Of a DNA stretch of 64,000 nucleotides, positions 8,013 to 16,512 are shown one piece after another. The notes under the pieces are model-generated. The model was not told the DNA's origin. It did no database searches and saw only the letters and a list, made by a program, of their open reading frames with translations. Origin of the DNA: Bacillota bacterium (lineage in GTDB: Bacteria > Bacillota > Clostridia > Christensenellales > SZUA-584); contig JAEYLC010000040.1 in NCBI GenBank assembly GCA_023461435.1, positions 23,029 to 87,028 on the forward strand, written 5' to 3'. Numbering within the stretch: position 1 is the stretch's first letter; each line of letters starts with the position of its first letter. The translations under genes were made by a program, and so were the position numbers.

Positions 8013-9288
8013 AGGCAGCCTGCGGCTCTATGCCGTCACCGACAGCGCGTGGACAGACGGCAAAACACTCTGTATGCAGGTGGAGGAAGCGCTTAAGGGC
8101 GGCGCGACGTGCGTTCAGCTGCGCGAAAAGGAGCTGGACAGCGACGCGTTTGCGGCAGAAGCCTTTGCCGTCAAAAAGCTTTGCGAGAGGTATCACGTCC
8201 CCTTCATCGTCAACGATAACGTCGATATCGCCGTCCGATGCGGCGCGGACGGTATCCACGTAGGCCAGTCGGATATGAAAGCGGGCGACGTGCGCAAGCT
8301 GATTGCCGAGGATATGATTCTCGGCGTATCCGTGCAAACAGTGCGGCAGGCCATACTAGCAGAGCAGGCCGGGGCGGACTATCTGGGCGTCGGCGCCGTT
8401 TTTTCAACCGCCACCAAGCCGGACGCCGATATGGTCAGCCATGACACGCTCAAAGCGATTTGCGCCGCGGTATCCATTCCGGTGGTGGCCATCGGCGGTA
8501 TCTGCAAGCATAATATCATGGCGCTTGCCGGAACGGATATTGACGGCGTGGCGCTGGTCTCCGCGATATTCGCAAGCCCCGATATTGAAAACGAATGCAG
8601 GCAGTTGCTCGCGCTGTCAAAGCGGGTGTCAAAGATCAAAAAAATTGACGGCGCGATATTCGACCTTGACGGCACGCTGCTGGATTCAATGAGCGTCTGG
8701 AATACCGTCGGTTCGGATTATCTGCGCAGCCTTGATATAAAGCCGCGCGAGGATCTTAACCGGACGTTCAAGACGATGAGCCTTTTGCAGGCGGCAGAGT
8801 ATTACCGAAGCGAATATGGCGTCTCATTGAGCGTTGCTGAGATCATGGACGGCGTAAATCACATGATCGAGAGCTTTTACTATCATGATGCATCTGTGAA
8901 GACGGGCGTGAAGGATGTGCTGGAGCGGCTGAAGAAGGACGGCGTCCGTATGTGCGTCGCGACGGCGACCGACCGTCATCTCGCAGAAGCGGCACTGAGG
9001 CGCAATGGCATTCTCAAATACTTCTCAAAAATCTTTACATGCTCTGAGGTTGGCTGCGGCAAAGACATGCCGGAGATTTATACCAACGCGCTCGCCTGCC
9101 TCGGTACGCCCAAGCAGAGCACCCTCATTTTTGAGGATGCGTTATACGCCGTCAAAACGGCGAAGAACGCCGGCTTCTTTGTGATCGGCGTATACGACTC
9201 GTCGGAGGCTGCGCACAGCGGAGAGATCCAAAAGCTGGCCGATCTGTATATCAATTCATTTTCAGAAATGAGGGACTACATTGATTAA
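7999..9288 (+). CDS. thiE: Thiamine-phosphate synthase fused to HAD-family phosphatase
   Basis: A 429-residue fusion. Residues ~8-205 are ThiE, which joins HMP-PP and thiazole phosphate to thiamine monophosphate, with YAVTDSAW, CVQLREKEL, FIVNDNVDIA, DGIHVGQSDM, LGVGAVFSTATKPDA and PVVAIGGI. Residues ~215-429 are a HAD hydrolase with nucleophile pair D222/D224 (FDLDGTLLDS), a helical cap, motif II VATATD, Lys in CGKDMPEIY and motif IV IFEDALYAV. All catalytic residues of both halves are present, with only a short linker (SKRVSKIKK). ATG 7999 is inside thiM; the frame is open further upstream only as a shadow of thiM. The HAD half could dephosphorylate thiamine phosphate or a pathway intermediate (inference). 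Confidence 0.9.
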   Translation: MKCDKGSLRLYAVTDSAWTDGKTLCMQVEEALKGGATCVQLREKELDSDAFAAEAFAVKKLCERYHVPFIVNDNVDIAVRCGADGIHVGQSDMKAGDVRKLIAEDMILGVSVQTVRQAILAEQAGADYLGVGAVFSTATKPDADMVSHDTLKAICAAVSIPVVAIGGICKHNIMALAGTDIDGVALVSAIFASPDIENECRQLLALSKRVSKIKKIDGAIFDLDGTLLDSMSVWNTVGSDYLRSLDIKPREDLNRTFKTMSLLQAAEYYRSEYGVSLSVAEIMDGVNHMIESFYYHDASVKTGVKDVLERLKKDGVRMCVATATDRHLAEAALRRNGILKYFSKIFTCSEVGCGKDMPEIYTNALACLGTPKQSTLIFEDALYAVKTAKNAGFFVIGVYDSSEAAHSGEIQKLADLYINSFSEMRDYID

Positions 9289-10063
9289 AAAGGTGCTAAC
9301 CATCGCGGGCTCCGATTCGAGCGGCGGCGCGGGCATTCAGGCGGATATCAAAACCATCACCGCGCACAAAATGTATGCCATGAGCGCAATCACGGCGCTG
9401 ACGGCGCAGAACACGACTGGCGTTTATGGAATCATGGAGGTGCCTGCGGAATTTGTAGGTCAACAGCTTGATTGCATATTGACGGACATCGTGCCGGACG
9501 CGGTCAAAATCGGTATGGTGTCGGGCTCCGGCATCATTGAGACGATTGTGGAAAAGCTGACCCGGTACGGCGCGCGAAACATCGTCGTGGACCCGGTCAT
9601 GATCTCAACCAGCGGCAGCAAGCTGCTGTCCGATGATGCGATCAATGCGCTGGCGACAAAACTGCTGCCGCTTGGCACGGTAATGACGCCAAATATTCCT
9701 GAAGCCGAGGTGTTGTGCGGGTTTCAAATTAAAACACAGGACGATATGGCGGCGGCCGCGAAGCAGCTTGCACGCAGCTATAACGGCGCAGTTCTCATTA
9801 AAGGCGGGCATATGGTCAGCGAGGCCACAGACCTGCTGTATGAAAACGGCATAACGCAATGGTTCCGGGCGGAGCGGGTGAACAACCCCAACACGCATGG
9901 AACGGGATGCACACTGTCCTCCGCGATTGCCTGCAATCTGGCCGGCGGGAAAAGCCTCGGAGAAAGCATTCAAGACGCAAAACAGTATCTGACGGGGGCT
10001 CTGGAAGCGATGCTGGATATAGGCCAGGGCGCCGGCCCTTTGGATCATACATATCGATTATAA
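9281..10063 (+). CDS. thiD: Hydroxymethylpyrimidine/phosphomethylpyrimidine kinase
   Basis: A 260-residue ribokinase-family enzyme that phosphorylates HMP twice to HMP-PP, the ThiE co-substrate. It has the N-terminal GSDSSGGAGIQADIKT motif, VVDPVMISTSGSKLL, and the C-terminal NTHGTGCTLSSAIACNLA catalytic region. The start is TTG at 9281, overlapping the stop of the upstream fusion gene by 8 bp with AGGGAC upstream. Last gene of the salvage operon; thiC, thiG and thiS are absent, so the cluster uses imported or recycled precursors. Confidence 0.94.
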   Translation: MIKKVLTIAGSDSSGGAGIQADIKTITAHKMYAMSAITALTAQNTTGVYGIMEVPAEFVGQQLDCILTDIVPDAVKIGMVSGSGIIETIVEKLTRYGARNIVVDPVMISTSGSKLLSDDAINALATKLLPLGTVMTPNIPEAEVLCGFQIKTQDDMAAAAKQLARSYNGAVLIKGGHMVSEATDLLYENGITQWFRAERVNNPNTHGTGCTLSSAIACNLAGGKSLGESIQDAKQYLTGALEAMLDIGQGAGPLDHTYRL

Positions 10064-10159
10064 GTATGGATATTGCGCAGCCTGTTTACTGAAACGCAGT
10101 TTAACAACTGCGGACTCTTCGTCCGTACCATGGTTTGATAGTCGGCTGCCGGGCGGCTT

Positions 10160-10699
10160 TTACAGCAGGAAATACGCGGCGGCTCCCGCGGCTATTGAGC
10201 CGATCACGTCAAATATCAAATCCATATCGGTATCCTTGAGACCGCGCTGAGTTTTTACCGGCATTTTTGCATCGATGGCGTATTCCACAATTTCAAACAG
10301 CGCGCCCGCCGCGATGCCGGTGAATGTCACCATCACCGCGGTGAACAATCGGGGCGTGACGGATGCGTTCGTCAACTTTGATAGCAGCGCATACAAAAAC
10401 AGCGCGTAGGCGAAGCTGCCATAGGCATGCAGATACCGGTCAAAGGTTTGCGAGCGCGTGTATAAATCCTTGAAATATCCGAAGAAGGTATGGACAAAAA
10501 GCGCGATGATCACAAGGCAGCGTAAGATTTCAGGGACGCCGATATCAAATATGGCCTCGGCGGCCACATACAGCCCAAATAAAATGTTGGTGATGAATAA
10601 GGATTTAAAATACAGCTTATTTCCTGTTGTGATATAACGAACCGCAATGAAGCCCTGCGTCAGTAAAAATGCCGCGTAGAGCACCCAGTAAATGGACAT
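10160..10699 (-). CDS. Predicted membrane protein (DUF2238/YjdF-like)
   Basis: A 179-residue protein with about five to six hydrophobic helices. The region FDRYLHAYGSFAYALFLYALL and the C-terminal LFEIVEYAIDAKMPVKTQRGLKDTDMDLIFDVIGSIAAGAAAYFLL recall the DUF2238 (YjdF) family, in which a His-rich helix and an E-x-x-E/D-x-x-W-D segment are conserved. The assignment is from memory of the family pattern and is moderate. It is convergent with the thiamine operon and appears monocistronic. Function is unknown. Confidence 0.6.
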   Translation of the reverse strand: MSIYWVLYAAFLLTQGFIAVRYITTGNKLYFKSLFITNILFGLYVAAEAIFDIGVPEILRCLVIIALFVHTFFGYFKDLYTRSQTFDRYLHAYGSFAYALFLYALLSKLTNASVTPRLFTAVMVTFTGIAAGALFEIVEYAIDAKMPVKTQRGLKDTDMDLIFDVIGSIAAGAAAYFLL

Positions 10700-10828
10700 G
10701 AGCGCTTCCTTTACTATTGTTATTCTATTTTTTTATTCTGATCGAAAAGAACGTGAATCATGCGCAGATGCAAATAACAGGTTTAGTATCGAAAATGAAA
10801 ACAATCCCACAAAATACAGATCCATGTA

Positions 10829-10871
10829 TTGACATCAAAAGATTACGGATGTAAACTTTATATAAGTTTAC
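10829..10871 (+). promoter_or_regulatory. blaI-blaR1-like promoter with palindromic operator
   Basis: TTGACA at 10829-10834 and TAAACT at 10852-10857 are separated by 17 bp. A perfect palindrome with arms GTAAACTT and AAGTTTAC around a TATAT centre covers 10851-10871 and overlaps the -10 box. A repressor bound there would block the promoter. The BlaI-type gene directly downstream is the obvious candidate, giving autorepression. Confidence 0.75.
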
Positions 10872-10897
10872 GCGCGTAGTCTTTGAAGGAGGCCGAT

Positions 10898-11272
10898 ATG
10901 AGCGAACTTGCGGGGAAAATACAGGATTCTGAGCTTGAGGTTATGAAGGTGCTATGGGAGCACGACGGCGCCCTTCCCCTCTCGGAAATCAGAAGCATGC
11001 TTGCGCGCCGCTGTGGCTGGGAGGATTCAACGATCAAGACCCTCGTGCGTCGGCTGCTCGCAAAGGGGATCGTCAAGCTCGAGCAGCGCGGCATATACAG
11101 CGCCGTGGTCACAGAGTTTGAGTACAGCCAGTGGTCGAGCCGCGCTTTCGTGAACAAGGTGTTCTCCGGCAGCGCCAAAAAGCTCGTGGCGTCCCTGCTC
11201 TCAAGCGGCCAACTCAGCGAGAAGGATATCGCGGAAATTTCCGCGATATTCAACGGTGAAGATGATGAATAG
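10898..11272 (+). CDS. BlaI/MecI/CopY-family repressor
   Basis: A 124-residue winged-helix repressor: ISDSELEVMKVLWEHDGALPLSEIR-like opening (here QDSELEVMKVLW), recognition segment CGWEDSTIKTLVRRLLAKGIVKLEQRG, and a C-terminal dimerisation helix ending in SEKDIAEISAIF. GGAGG at 10889-10893 places the start at ATG 10898; an upstream TTG at 10883 overlaps that ribosome binding site. Proteins of this family are cleaved or released when a partner M56 metalloprotease receptor is activated; that partner follows directly, overlapping by a few bases. The palindrome in the promoter fits a BlaI dimer. Confidence 0.9.
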   Translation: MSELAGKIQDSELEVMKVLWEHDGALPLSEIRSMLARRCGWEDSTIKTLVRRLLAKGIVKLEQRGIYSAVVTEFEYSQWSSRAFVNKVFSGSAKKLVASLLSSGQLSEKDIAEISAIFNGEDDE

Positions 11273-13589
11273 CACCGTTTTGACTGTATTGACACTCTCC
11301 GCGTCAGGCTCTGTCATCGCATTGCTGCTGCTGGCAATAAGACCGCTGATCAAGAACCGGGTATCAAAGGCCTTCCTTTACTATGTCTGGCTGGTTGTAC
11401 TGCTGCGTCTCGCCCTGCCCTTTGCCGCGCCCGAGGTGAACCTTATGGGAGCGCTGGTTAGCGCCCCGACCGGCACGCCGCAAACGCAGGCCGCAGAGCC
11501 GCCTGCTCCCGAAACACAAATGAAGCCGCAGACTGACATTGAAAACGCCGTCTATCCTTCTCCTGCCGCGTCCGTCCAACCTTATGCCACCGTCCCGCAA
11601 GCCGGGACTGCAGACAATGCGGACACAGCAGCATCCGGTTTTGATTTGCTTGGCCTTATCAAGAACAATCTGCTATGGATATGGCTCGCAGGTACGATTG
11701 TCTGCTTCGGGTGGTTTCTCTCGGCCTATGCCGTGTTTACACACCAGCTCAAGCGCTCGCTCCGGCAGCCAAATGCGGCGGACGAAACTGTTTTCGACGA
11801 TATGCGCGGGAACCGCCATGTCCGGCTCATGGTCAGCAGCGTTGTTGTGACGCCCATGCTGATAGGCATATTGCGTCCCGTCATCGTTGTGCCGCAGCTT
11901 GCTTATGTCCGCAACGGAATGGAGGACGCGCTCCGGTATATCCTTCGTCACGAGCTCGAGCATGACCGCCGAAAGGACGTCATTTACAAATGGGTTTGCG
12001 TCGCCGTCACATCCGCGCACTGGTTTAATCCGCTGATGCTGATGATCAGAAAGCAGATCGGTACGGCCTGTGAGCTTGCCTGCGACGAGGCTGTGATACG
12101 CTCTTTAACACGCAAGCAGATGCGCGACTACGGCAATACGCTTCTTGCCCTTTCAGCGAGCAGGCGCCTGCCCTCGGGCGTGCTTGCCACAACCCTTTGC
12201 GAAGGGAAAAAGGAACTGAAAGAGAGGCTCACGAGCATTATGAAATATAAACAGAAAACGGTCGTAACAACTGTGTTGTCCGTCGTGCTGGCTTTATTGC
12301 TGGCGGGCTGCGGCGCGGCGCTCGGAACGGCGGCGAAAGAAAAGACGCCGGACAACGGCAGCACCGTCACCATCAATGAGGAGCCAGCTCCGACTGCCGA
12401 AAATGATCAAGATGTCACCTCACACAAAATGACGTTCAAAGGCGAATCCGATTTATGGACGGGTGAGCTGACTGTGGACTGTACCGATATCTTTCATACA
12501 GAGGATGGCACGCTGTATTATGATTCGGAGGATAAAAGCAGCCTAACCGTTGCATACAAAGGCGATCTATCCCAGCTTGACGACTCAACCAGGCTTCGCA
12601 TAGAATTCGAAGGCTGGTCAATGGAGCAAACCGGTGACATAAGCAACCAGCCATTTAAAATGCATGTGAGCAGCGGAAGTATCGTCGCCCGCAATGCTGA
12701 TACTGCGGACGTAAAAATCAAGTTAAACGGCGAGGATCAGTCACTCACGCTTAAAATGGTTGAAAACGCGGATAATTCGGACGGAAACGGCGGCACTAGC
12801 TCAGCCAACGAGGTGACAGCGGTGCCGCAGCCAGCCGACAACACCTGGCGGTCAAAGTTCCCGGATAAATTCGGCGAGACGCAAAGCACGGAAAATTCTT
12901 ATAAAAGCCACAACATCAACGTCTCGGTCGAGAAGTTCCAGCAGGACGACGTGACATATTATGTTGCGGATATCTACATCGCGGAGTTAAAATATCTGCA
13001 GACCGCTTTTTCCGGCGGTGAATACGGTATCGGAAAAAACGAATGGCAGCTAGACCTCGCAAAGGAAAAGAACGCTGTCGTCTCGATTTCAGGAGATTTC
13101 TACATCGCCAACTCCCAAGGGACGGTGCTCCGCAACGGCATGCTTTACAGAACGGAACCCTTTGAGGACGTCTGTGTGCTCAGCAACGACGGAACAATGC
13201 AGACATTCTCGCCTGAAGGCTTTGATATCGAGACGGTCAAAGCCCATGGCGCGTGGCAGATTTGGTCGTTCGGACCTATGCTGCTAAAAGACGGAAAGGC
13301 AATCGGCGAATTCAACAGCACGGTTGCTCCGAAAAACCCGAGAGCCGCCATCGGATACTACGAGCCGGGGCATTACTGCTTCGTCGCGGTGGACGGCAGA
13401 CAAAAGGACTACTCCGTCGGCATGACGCTTGAGGAGCTCTCGCAGCTGTTCGAAGCGCTCGGCTGCGAAACGGCGTACAACCTGGACGGCGGACAGTCGG
13501 CGGCCATAACCTTCGGCGACAGCCTTGCAAGCCATCCGTATAACGGCGGCAGGCAGGTCAGCGACATCATTTATATCGGAGAAAAATAA
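11262..13589 (+). CDS. BlaR1-like M56 peptidase with C-terminal phosphodiester glycosidase domain
   Basis: About 775 residues. The N-terminal third resembles BlaR1/MecR1: membrane helices, a cytoplasmic zinc-protease loop with LRHELEHDRRKD (zinc ligands near H230 and H234, catalytic E231), then CELACDEAVIRSL. After a helix that ends in a lipobox-like LLLAGCG (about residue 350) comes a beta-rich extracellular segment and, from about residue 520, a phosphodiester glycosidase (NAGPA-like) domain ending in AYNLDGGQSAAITF and GGRQVSDIIYIGE. The usual penicillin-binding sensor is absent. The start could be GTG 11256, ATG 11262 or ATG 11265; all overlap the repressor gene. It probably senses a cell-wall or exopolysaccharide ligand and inactivates the repressor (inference). 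Confidence 0.85.
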   Translation: MMNSTVLTVLTLSASGSVIALLLLAIRPLIKNRVSKAFLYYVWLVVLLRLALPFAAPEVNLMGALVSAPTGTPQTQAAEPPAPETQMKPQTDIENAVYPSPAASVQPYATVPQAGTADNADTAASGFDLLGLIKNNLLWIWLAGTIVCFGWFLSAYAVFTHQLKRSLRQPNAADETVFDDMRGNRHVRLMVSSVVVTPMLIGILRPVIVVPQLAYVRNGMEDALRYILRHELEHDRRKDVIYKWVCVAVTSAHWFNPLMLMIRKQIGTACELACDEAVIRSLTRKQMRDYGNTLLALSASRRLPSGVLATTLCEGKKELKERLTSIMKYKQKTVVTTVLSVVLALLLAGCGAALGTAAKEKTPDNGSTVTINEEPAPTAENDQDVTSHKMTFKGESDLWTGELTVDCTDIFHTEDGTLYYDSEDKSSLTVAYKGDLSQLDDSTRLRIEFEGWSMEQTGDISNQPFKMHVSSGSIVARNADTADVKIKLNGEDQSLTLKMVENADNSDGNGGTSSANEVTAVPQPADNTWRSKFPDKFGETQSTENSYKSHNINVSVEKFQQDDVTYYVADIYIAELKYLQTAFSGGEYGIGKNEWQLDLAKEKNAVVSISGDFYIANSQGTVLRNGMLYRTEPFEDVCVLSNDGTMQTFSPEGFDIETVKAHGAWQIWSFGPMLLKDGKAIGEFNSTVAPKNPRAAIGYYEPGHYCFVAVDGRQKDYSVGMTLEELSQLFEALGCETAYNLDGGQSAAITFGDSLASHPYNGGRQVSDIIYIGEK

Positions 13590-13624
13590 ACGAGAAAGCC
13601 GCTTATAACAACAAGGAGATTGAT

Positions 13625-14539
13625 ATGCGCTTTACCACACTGGATTTTGAGACAGCCAACAGCTTTATAGGGAGCATCTGCGCGGTGGGCCTCGCGATTG
13701 TGGAAGACGGCGTTGTGGTTGATAAAAAATACTGGCTGATCAAGCCCCATATAGACCATCGTTATTTTGATCCGTTCAACATTTTTATCCACGGCATCAC
13801 ACGGGATATGGTGGAGGGCGCCTATGAATTTGATACCGTTTATATGAACGAGATCGTCCCTCTCTTAAAAGGCACAGTGCTGGCCGCCCACAACGCGGCT
13901 TTCGATATGTCGGCTCTCAGGCACGTTCTTGATCTGTATCATATCGAATATCCTGAGATTCGCTACGTATGCACGTTCAAGGCCGCTCAGCGCACATGGG
14001 CCGACCTTGAAAACCACAAGCTTGATACGGTATCGAGGCACCTGAATTTCCGCTTTGTCCATCACAACGCTCAGGAAGACGCGCTGGCCTGCGCGAATAT
14101 TCTTATAGAAATTTTTAAAGAGAAAGAGCTCAATGGTTTCGACGAGCTGACAAGAGCTCTCGGCATGAGAATCGGCCAGCTTTATGCAAACGGATATCAG
14201 CCGTGCAGCACAAGCAAAAGCTGCAGGGCCAGGGAGGTCACAGCGCGAACGGATCAATTTGATACGAATCATGCCTTGTACGGAATGAAGGTGGTGTTTA
14301 CGGGAACGCTGCTGAGCATGCCGCGCAAAGCGGCGATGCAGAAGGTTGCCGACGCGGGCGGGTTTGTTTCGGATATCCTCACCGAAGACACGAATTTTCT
14401 GGTGATGGGCATGCATAATAAGCCCGGGCGTTCGAGCGGCAAAGAGAGCACCAAAACCAGAAAGGCAAAGGAGTTCGTCAATGAAGGCAAAAATATTCGG
14501 ATCATTGACGAAAAAGAATTTATCAAAATAATCGGGTAA
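13625..14539 (+). CDS. DnaQ-like 3'-5' exonuclease with C-terminal BRCT domain
   Basis: A 304-residue protein. Residues 1-170 form a DEDDh exonuclease: TLDFETAN (motif I), AHNAAFDMSALRHV (motif II) and HHNAQEDALACANIL (motif III). Residues ~215-304 form a BRCT domain (GMKVVFTGTLLSMPRKAAMQKVADAGG, TNFLVMG, KAKEF.NEGKNIRIIDEKEF) like the one in DNA ligase LigA. This arrangement is known among Firmicutes exonucleases thought to act in DNA repair. AAGGAG about 7 bp before the ATG supports the start. A clear terminator follows, so it is transcribed alone or as the end of the preceding unit. Confidence 0.9.
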   Translation: MRFTTLDFETANSFIGSICAVGLAIVEDGVVVDKKYWLIKPHIDHRYFDPFNIFIHGITRDMVEGAYEFDTVYMNEIVPLLKGTVLAAHNAAFDMSALRHVLDLYHIEYPEIRYVCTFKAAQRTWADLENHKLDTVSRHLNFRFVHHNAQEDALACANILIEIFKEKELNGFDELTRALGMRIGQLYANGYQPCSTSKSCRAREVTARTDQFDTNHALYGMKVVFTGTLLSMPRKAAMQKVADAGGFVSDILTEDTNFLVMGMHNKPGRSSGKESTKTRKAKEFVNEGKNIRIIDEKEFIKIIG

Positions 14540-14551
14540 GTTGAACCCGGC

Positions 14552-14574
14552 GGCGCTTGTGGAGCGCCTTTTTT
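14552..14574 (+). terminator. Intrinsic terminator after exonuclease gene
   Basis: GGCGCT, loop TGTGG, AGCGCC (14552-14568) followed by six T residues forms a perfect 6-bp GC-rich hairpin just after the stop codon. Confidence 0.85.
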
Positions 14575-14648
14575 ATACGCCTTAAGCCCGCGCCGATGAT
14601 TACAGATGAAACGCAAGCCTTGTATCACAATAACCTGCGGGAAGACCA

Positions 14649-14677
14649 TTGATCGTCTGAGGATTATATTGTATAAT
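14649..14677 (+). promoter_or_regulatory. Promoter of the SpoIID-dockerin/cohesin operon
   Basis: TTGATC at 14649-14654 and TATAAT at 14672-14677 with a 17-bp spacer, about 65 bp before the GTG start at 14743. Confidence 0.55.
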
Positions 14678-14742
14678 ATAACAAATCAGTTTTCATATAC
14701 TGCAGTCGTTTCGTTTACAGGTGGTGGAGATAGGATAATGCT

Positions 14743-16512
14743 GTGAAGAAATGGACAAGATATTTGGCGTTTATAGTCGCTCTCATTTTGGGGCTTTGCG
14801 CAGCTTTTGGCGCGACGCCCGCTTATGCCGCCGCCTTCCATACCGATATCCGCGTTCTGCTTTCCATTGACGGTTCAACATCCATCGATTTCTCAATCGT
14901 CGGGGACTATTCCTTAAAAGAAGACCCGTCGTTTACGTTCGAATCCGATAAAATTACAGTATCCGTCGTGGGCAACAGGCCGGTGCTTAAATCGGGCGAT
15001 GCCATGTTCACCGCGTCTTCCATCACACTTTTAAGCAAAGATTACAACGGTACATCAGCTTATATCCGAATCACACATCCTGATTACGGCGTATGCACGT
15101 ATTTGGGAAACATATCATTTGACGTTGAGCAGGGCGCAATTCGCGTGATAAACACGCTGCCCATCGACAGCTATCTGTACGGTGTCGTGCCGCATGAAAT
15201 GAGCAACAGATTCCCGCTCGAGTCGCTCAAGGCGCAGGCCGTCTGCGCGCGGGGCTATGCCGTCGCGAACTGTTCGGAATTCCGCCTGCGCGCTTACGAC
15301 ATATTGGATACATCCGCCGATCAGGTGTATCACGGCTACGCGAGTGCATACAACCGGGCGATATCCGCCGTGAACGAGACGGCGGGGCAGGTGCTCTCCT
15401 ACGACGGCGAAATCATACAGGCGTACTATTCGGCATCCAACGGCGGACAGACCGAGCTGACGGGCAACGTATGGACAAACAATCTGCCGTATTACGTGCA
15501 AAAGGATGACATATACGACCTTAAAAACCCATCCAGTCTGGAAGAAAAATTGTTCATACCCTCCGAGTTCAACGACAAGACGCTGCCGCTTATGAACCCG
15601 CTTTTATTTCGTATGCTGCAGCGGGCCGCCAACGAAGCGGCGGGCGAAACCGTCAAGCTTATCTCCACGGTGCGCATCAAAGCGCATGACGCGAGCTTTG
15701 ATCCGCCCAGCCGCTGCTACACGAAGGCGGACATCGTCCTTATGGTTTCCGGTGAGGACGGCAATAATATAGGTCAGCTTGACATCACAGTCTCGCTCGA
15801 CGATCTCGTCAATACGGATGAAAACCGGGCGGGCATTTTCAACACCGGCAACACAACGTTGCGCATGCGCGGCGCCGAACCCGGCGTGCTGAAAAAACGG
15901 AATGAGGAATATGCCGGATGGTTCCTGACAAACCGCCGGTACGGACACGGTGTGGGCCTTTCTCAGCGTGGCGCTCAGCAGCGCGCGACGGGCGGACAGC
16001 CATACACAGATATACTTTCGTTTTATTACGACGCTACGCAGCTTTGCACCATCGGCACGTTTGCTACCGCGCCCCCGCTCAAGAGCGACGTTTATGATAT
16101 CTCCGAGTCGGGCCTGCGCGGCGTTAAGCCGGGCGCGGCTCCGAGCGAGCTGCTTTCAAAGCTTCAGTCGGATGGCGGGACGTTGACCGTGATTTCACCG
16201 GTCGGCGCCGCAAAAACGGAGGGAAGTATGGCCACCGGCGATTTTGTCAGGACGGTGTACGGCGACGGCACGTCGTACTTTGATCTGCCCGTGGTGCTGT
16301 ACGGCGATATCGACGGCGACGGCAGCATCGCTTCGGGCGATCTTGATGCGCTGCGGCAGCATATTTTGAACGTGACAAAGCTGGCGGGCCCGTACCTTGC
16401 GGCGGCGGATATAAGCCACGACGGCACAGCCGACAGCCTTGACGCATTGCTGCTTATGAAGCATCTGAACGGCGCGTATTCCATAAAACAAAAGGAGAGT
16501 GAGGCCGAGTGA
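14743..16512 (+). CDS. Secreted SpoIID/LytB-domain protein with C-terminal dockerin
   Basis: A 589-residue exported protein. A signal peptide (cleavage near AYAA, residues ~27-30) is followed by a SpoIID domain: INTLPIDSYLYGVVPHEM near 135-150, LKAQAVCARGYAVA, YYSASNGGQTELTGNVW, and GHGVGLSQRGAQQRA near 400. SpoIID is a peptidoglycan lytic transglycosylase, and related secreted proteins act in the cell envelope. Residues ~518-580 form a type I dockerin with two calcium-binding repeats (GDIDGDGSIASGDLDALRQHIL and AADISHDGTADSLDALLLMKHL). The next gene, overlapping by 4 bp, encodes a cohesin, so the two products probably bind each other. The start is GTG 14743; the upstream ATG is out of frame. 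Confidence 0.88.
   Translation: MKKWTRYLAFIVALILGLCAAFGATPAYAAAFHTDIRVLLSIDGSTSIDFSIVGDYSLKEDPSFTFESDKITVSVVGNRPVLKSGDAMFTASSITLLSKDYNGTSAYIRITHPDYGVCTYLGNISFDVEQGAIRVINTLPIDSYLYGVVPHEMSNRFPLESLKAQAVCARGYAVANCSEFRLRAYDILDTSADQVYHGYASAYNRAISAVNETAGQVLSYDGEIIQAYYSASNGGQTELTGNVWTNNLPYYVQKDDIYDLKNPSSLEEKLFIPSEFNDKTLPLMNPLLFRMLQRAANEAAGETVKLISTVRIKAHDASFDPPSRCYTKADIVLMVSGEDGNNIGQLDITVSLDDLVNTDENRAGIFNTGNTTLRMRGAEPGVLKKRNEEYAGWFLTNRRYGHGVGLSQRGAQQRATGGQPYTDILSFYYDATQLCTIGTFATAPPLKSDVYDISESGLRGVKPGAAPSELLSKLQSDGGTLTVISPVGAAKTEGSMATGDFVRTVYGDGTSYFDLPVVLYGDIDGDGSIASGDLDALRQHILNVTKLAGPYLAAADISHDGTADSLDALLLMKHLNGAYSIKQKESEAE

Noticed and set aside
10064..10159. Terminator after thiD
   Set aside because: A CGGAC/GTCCG stem exists, but without a T-run.
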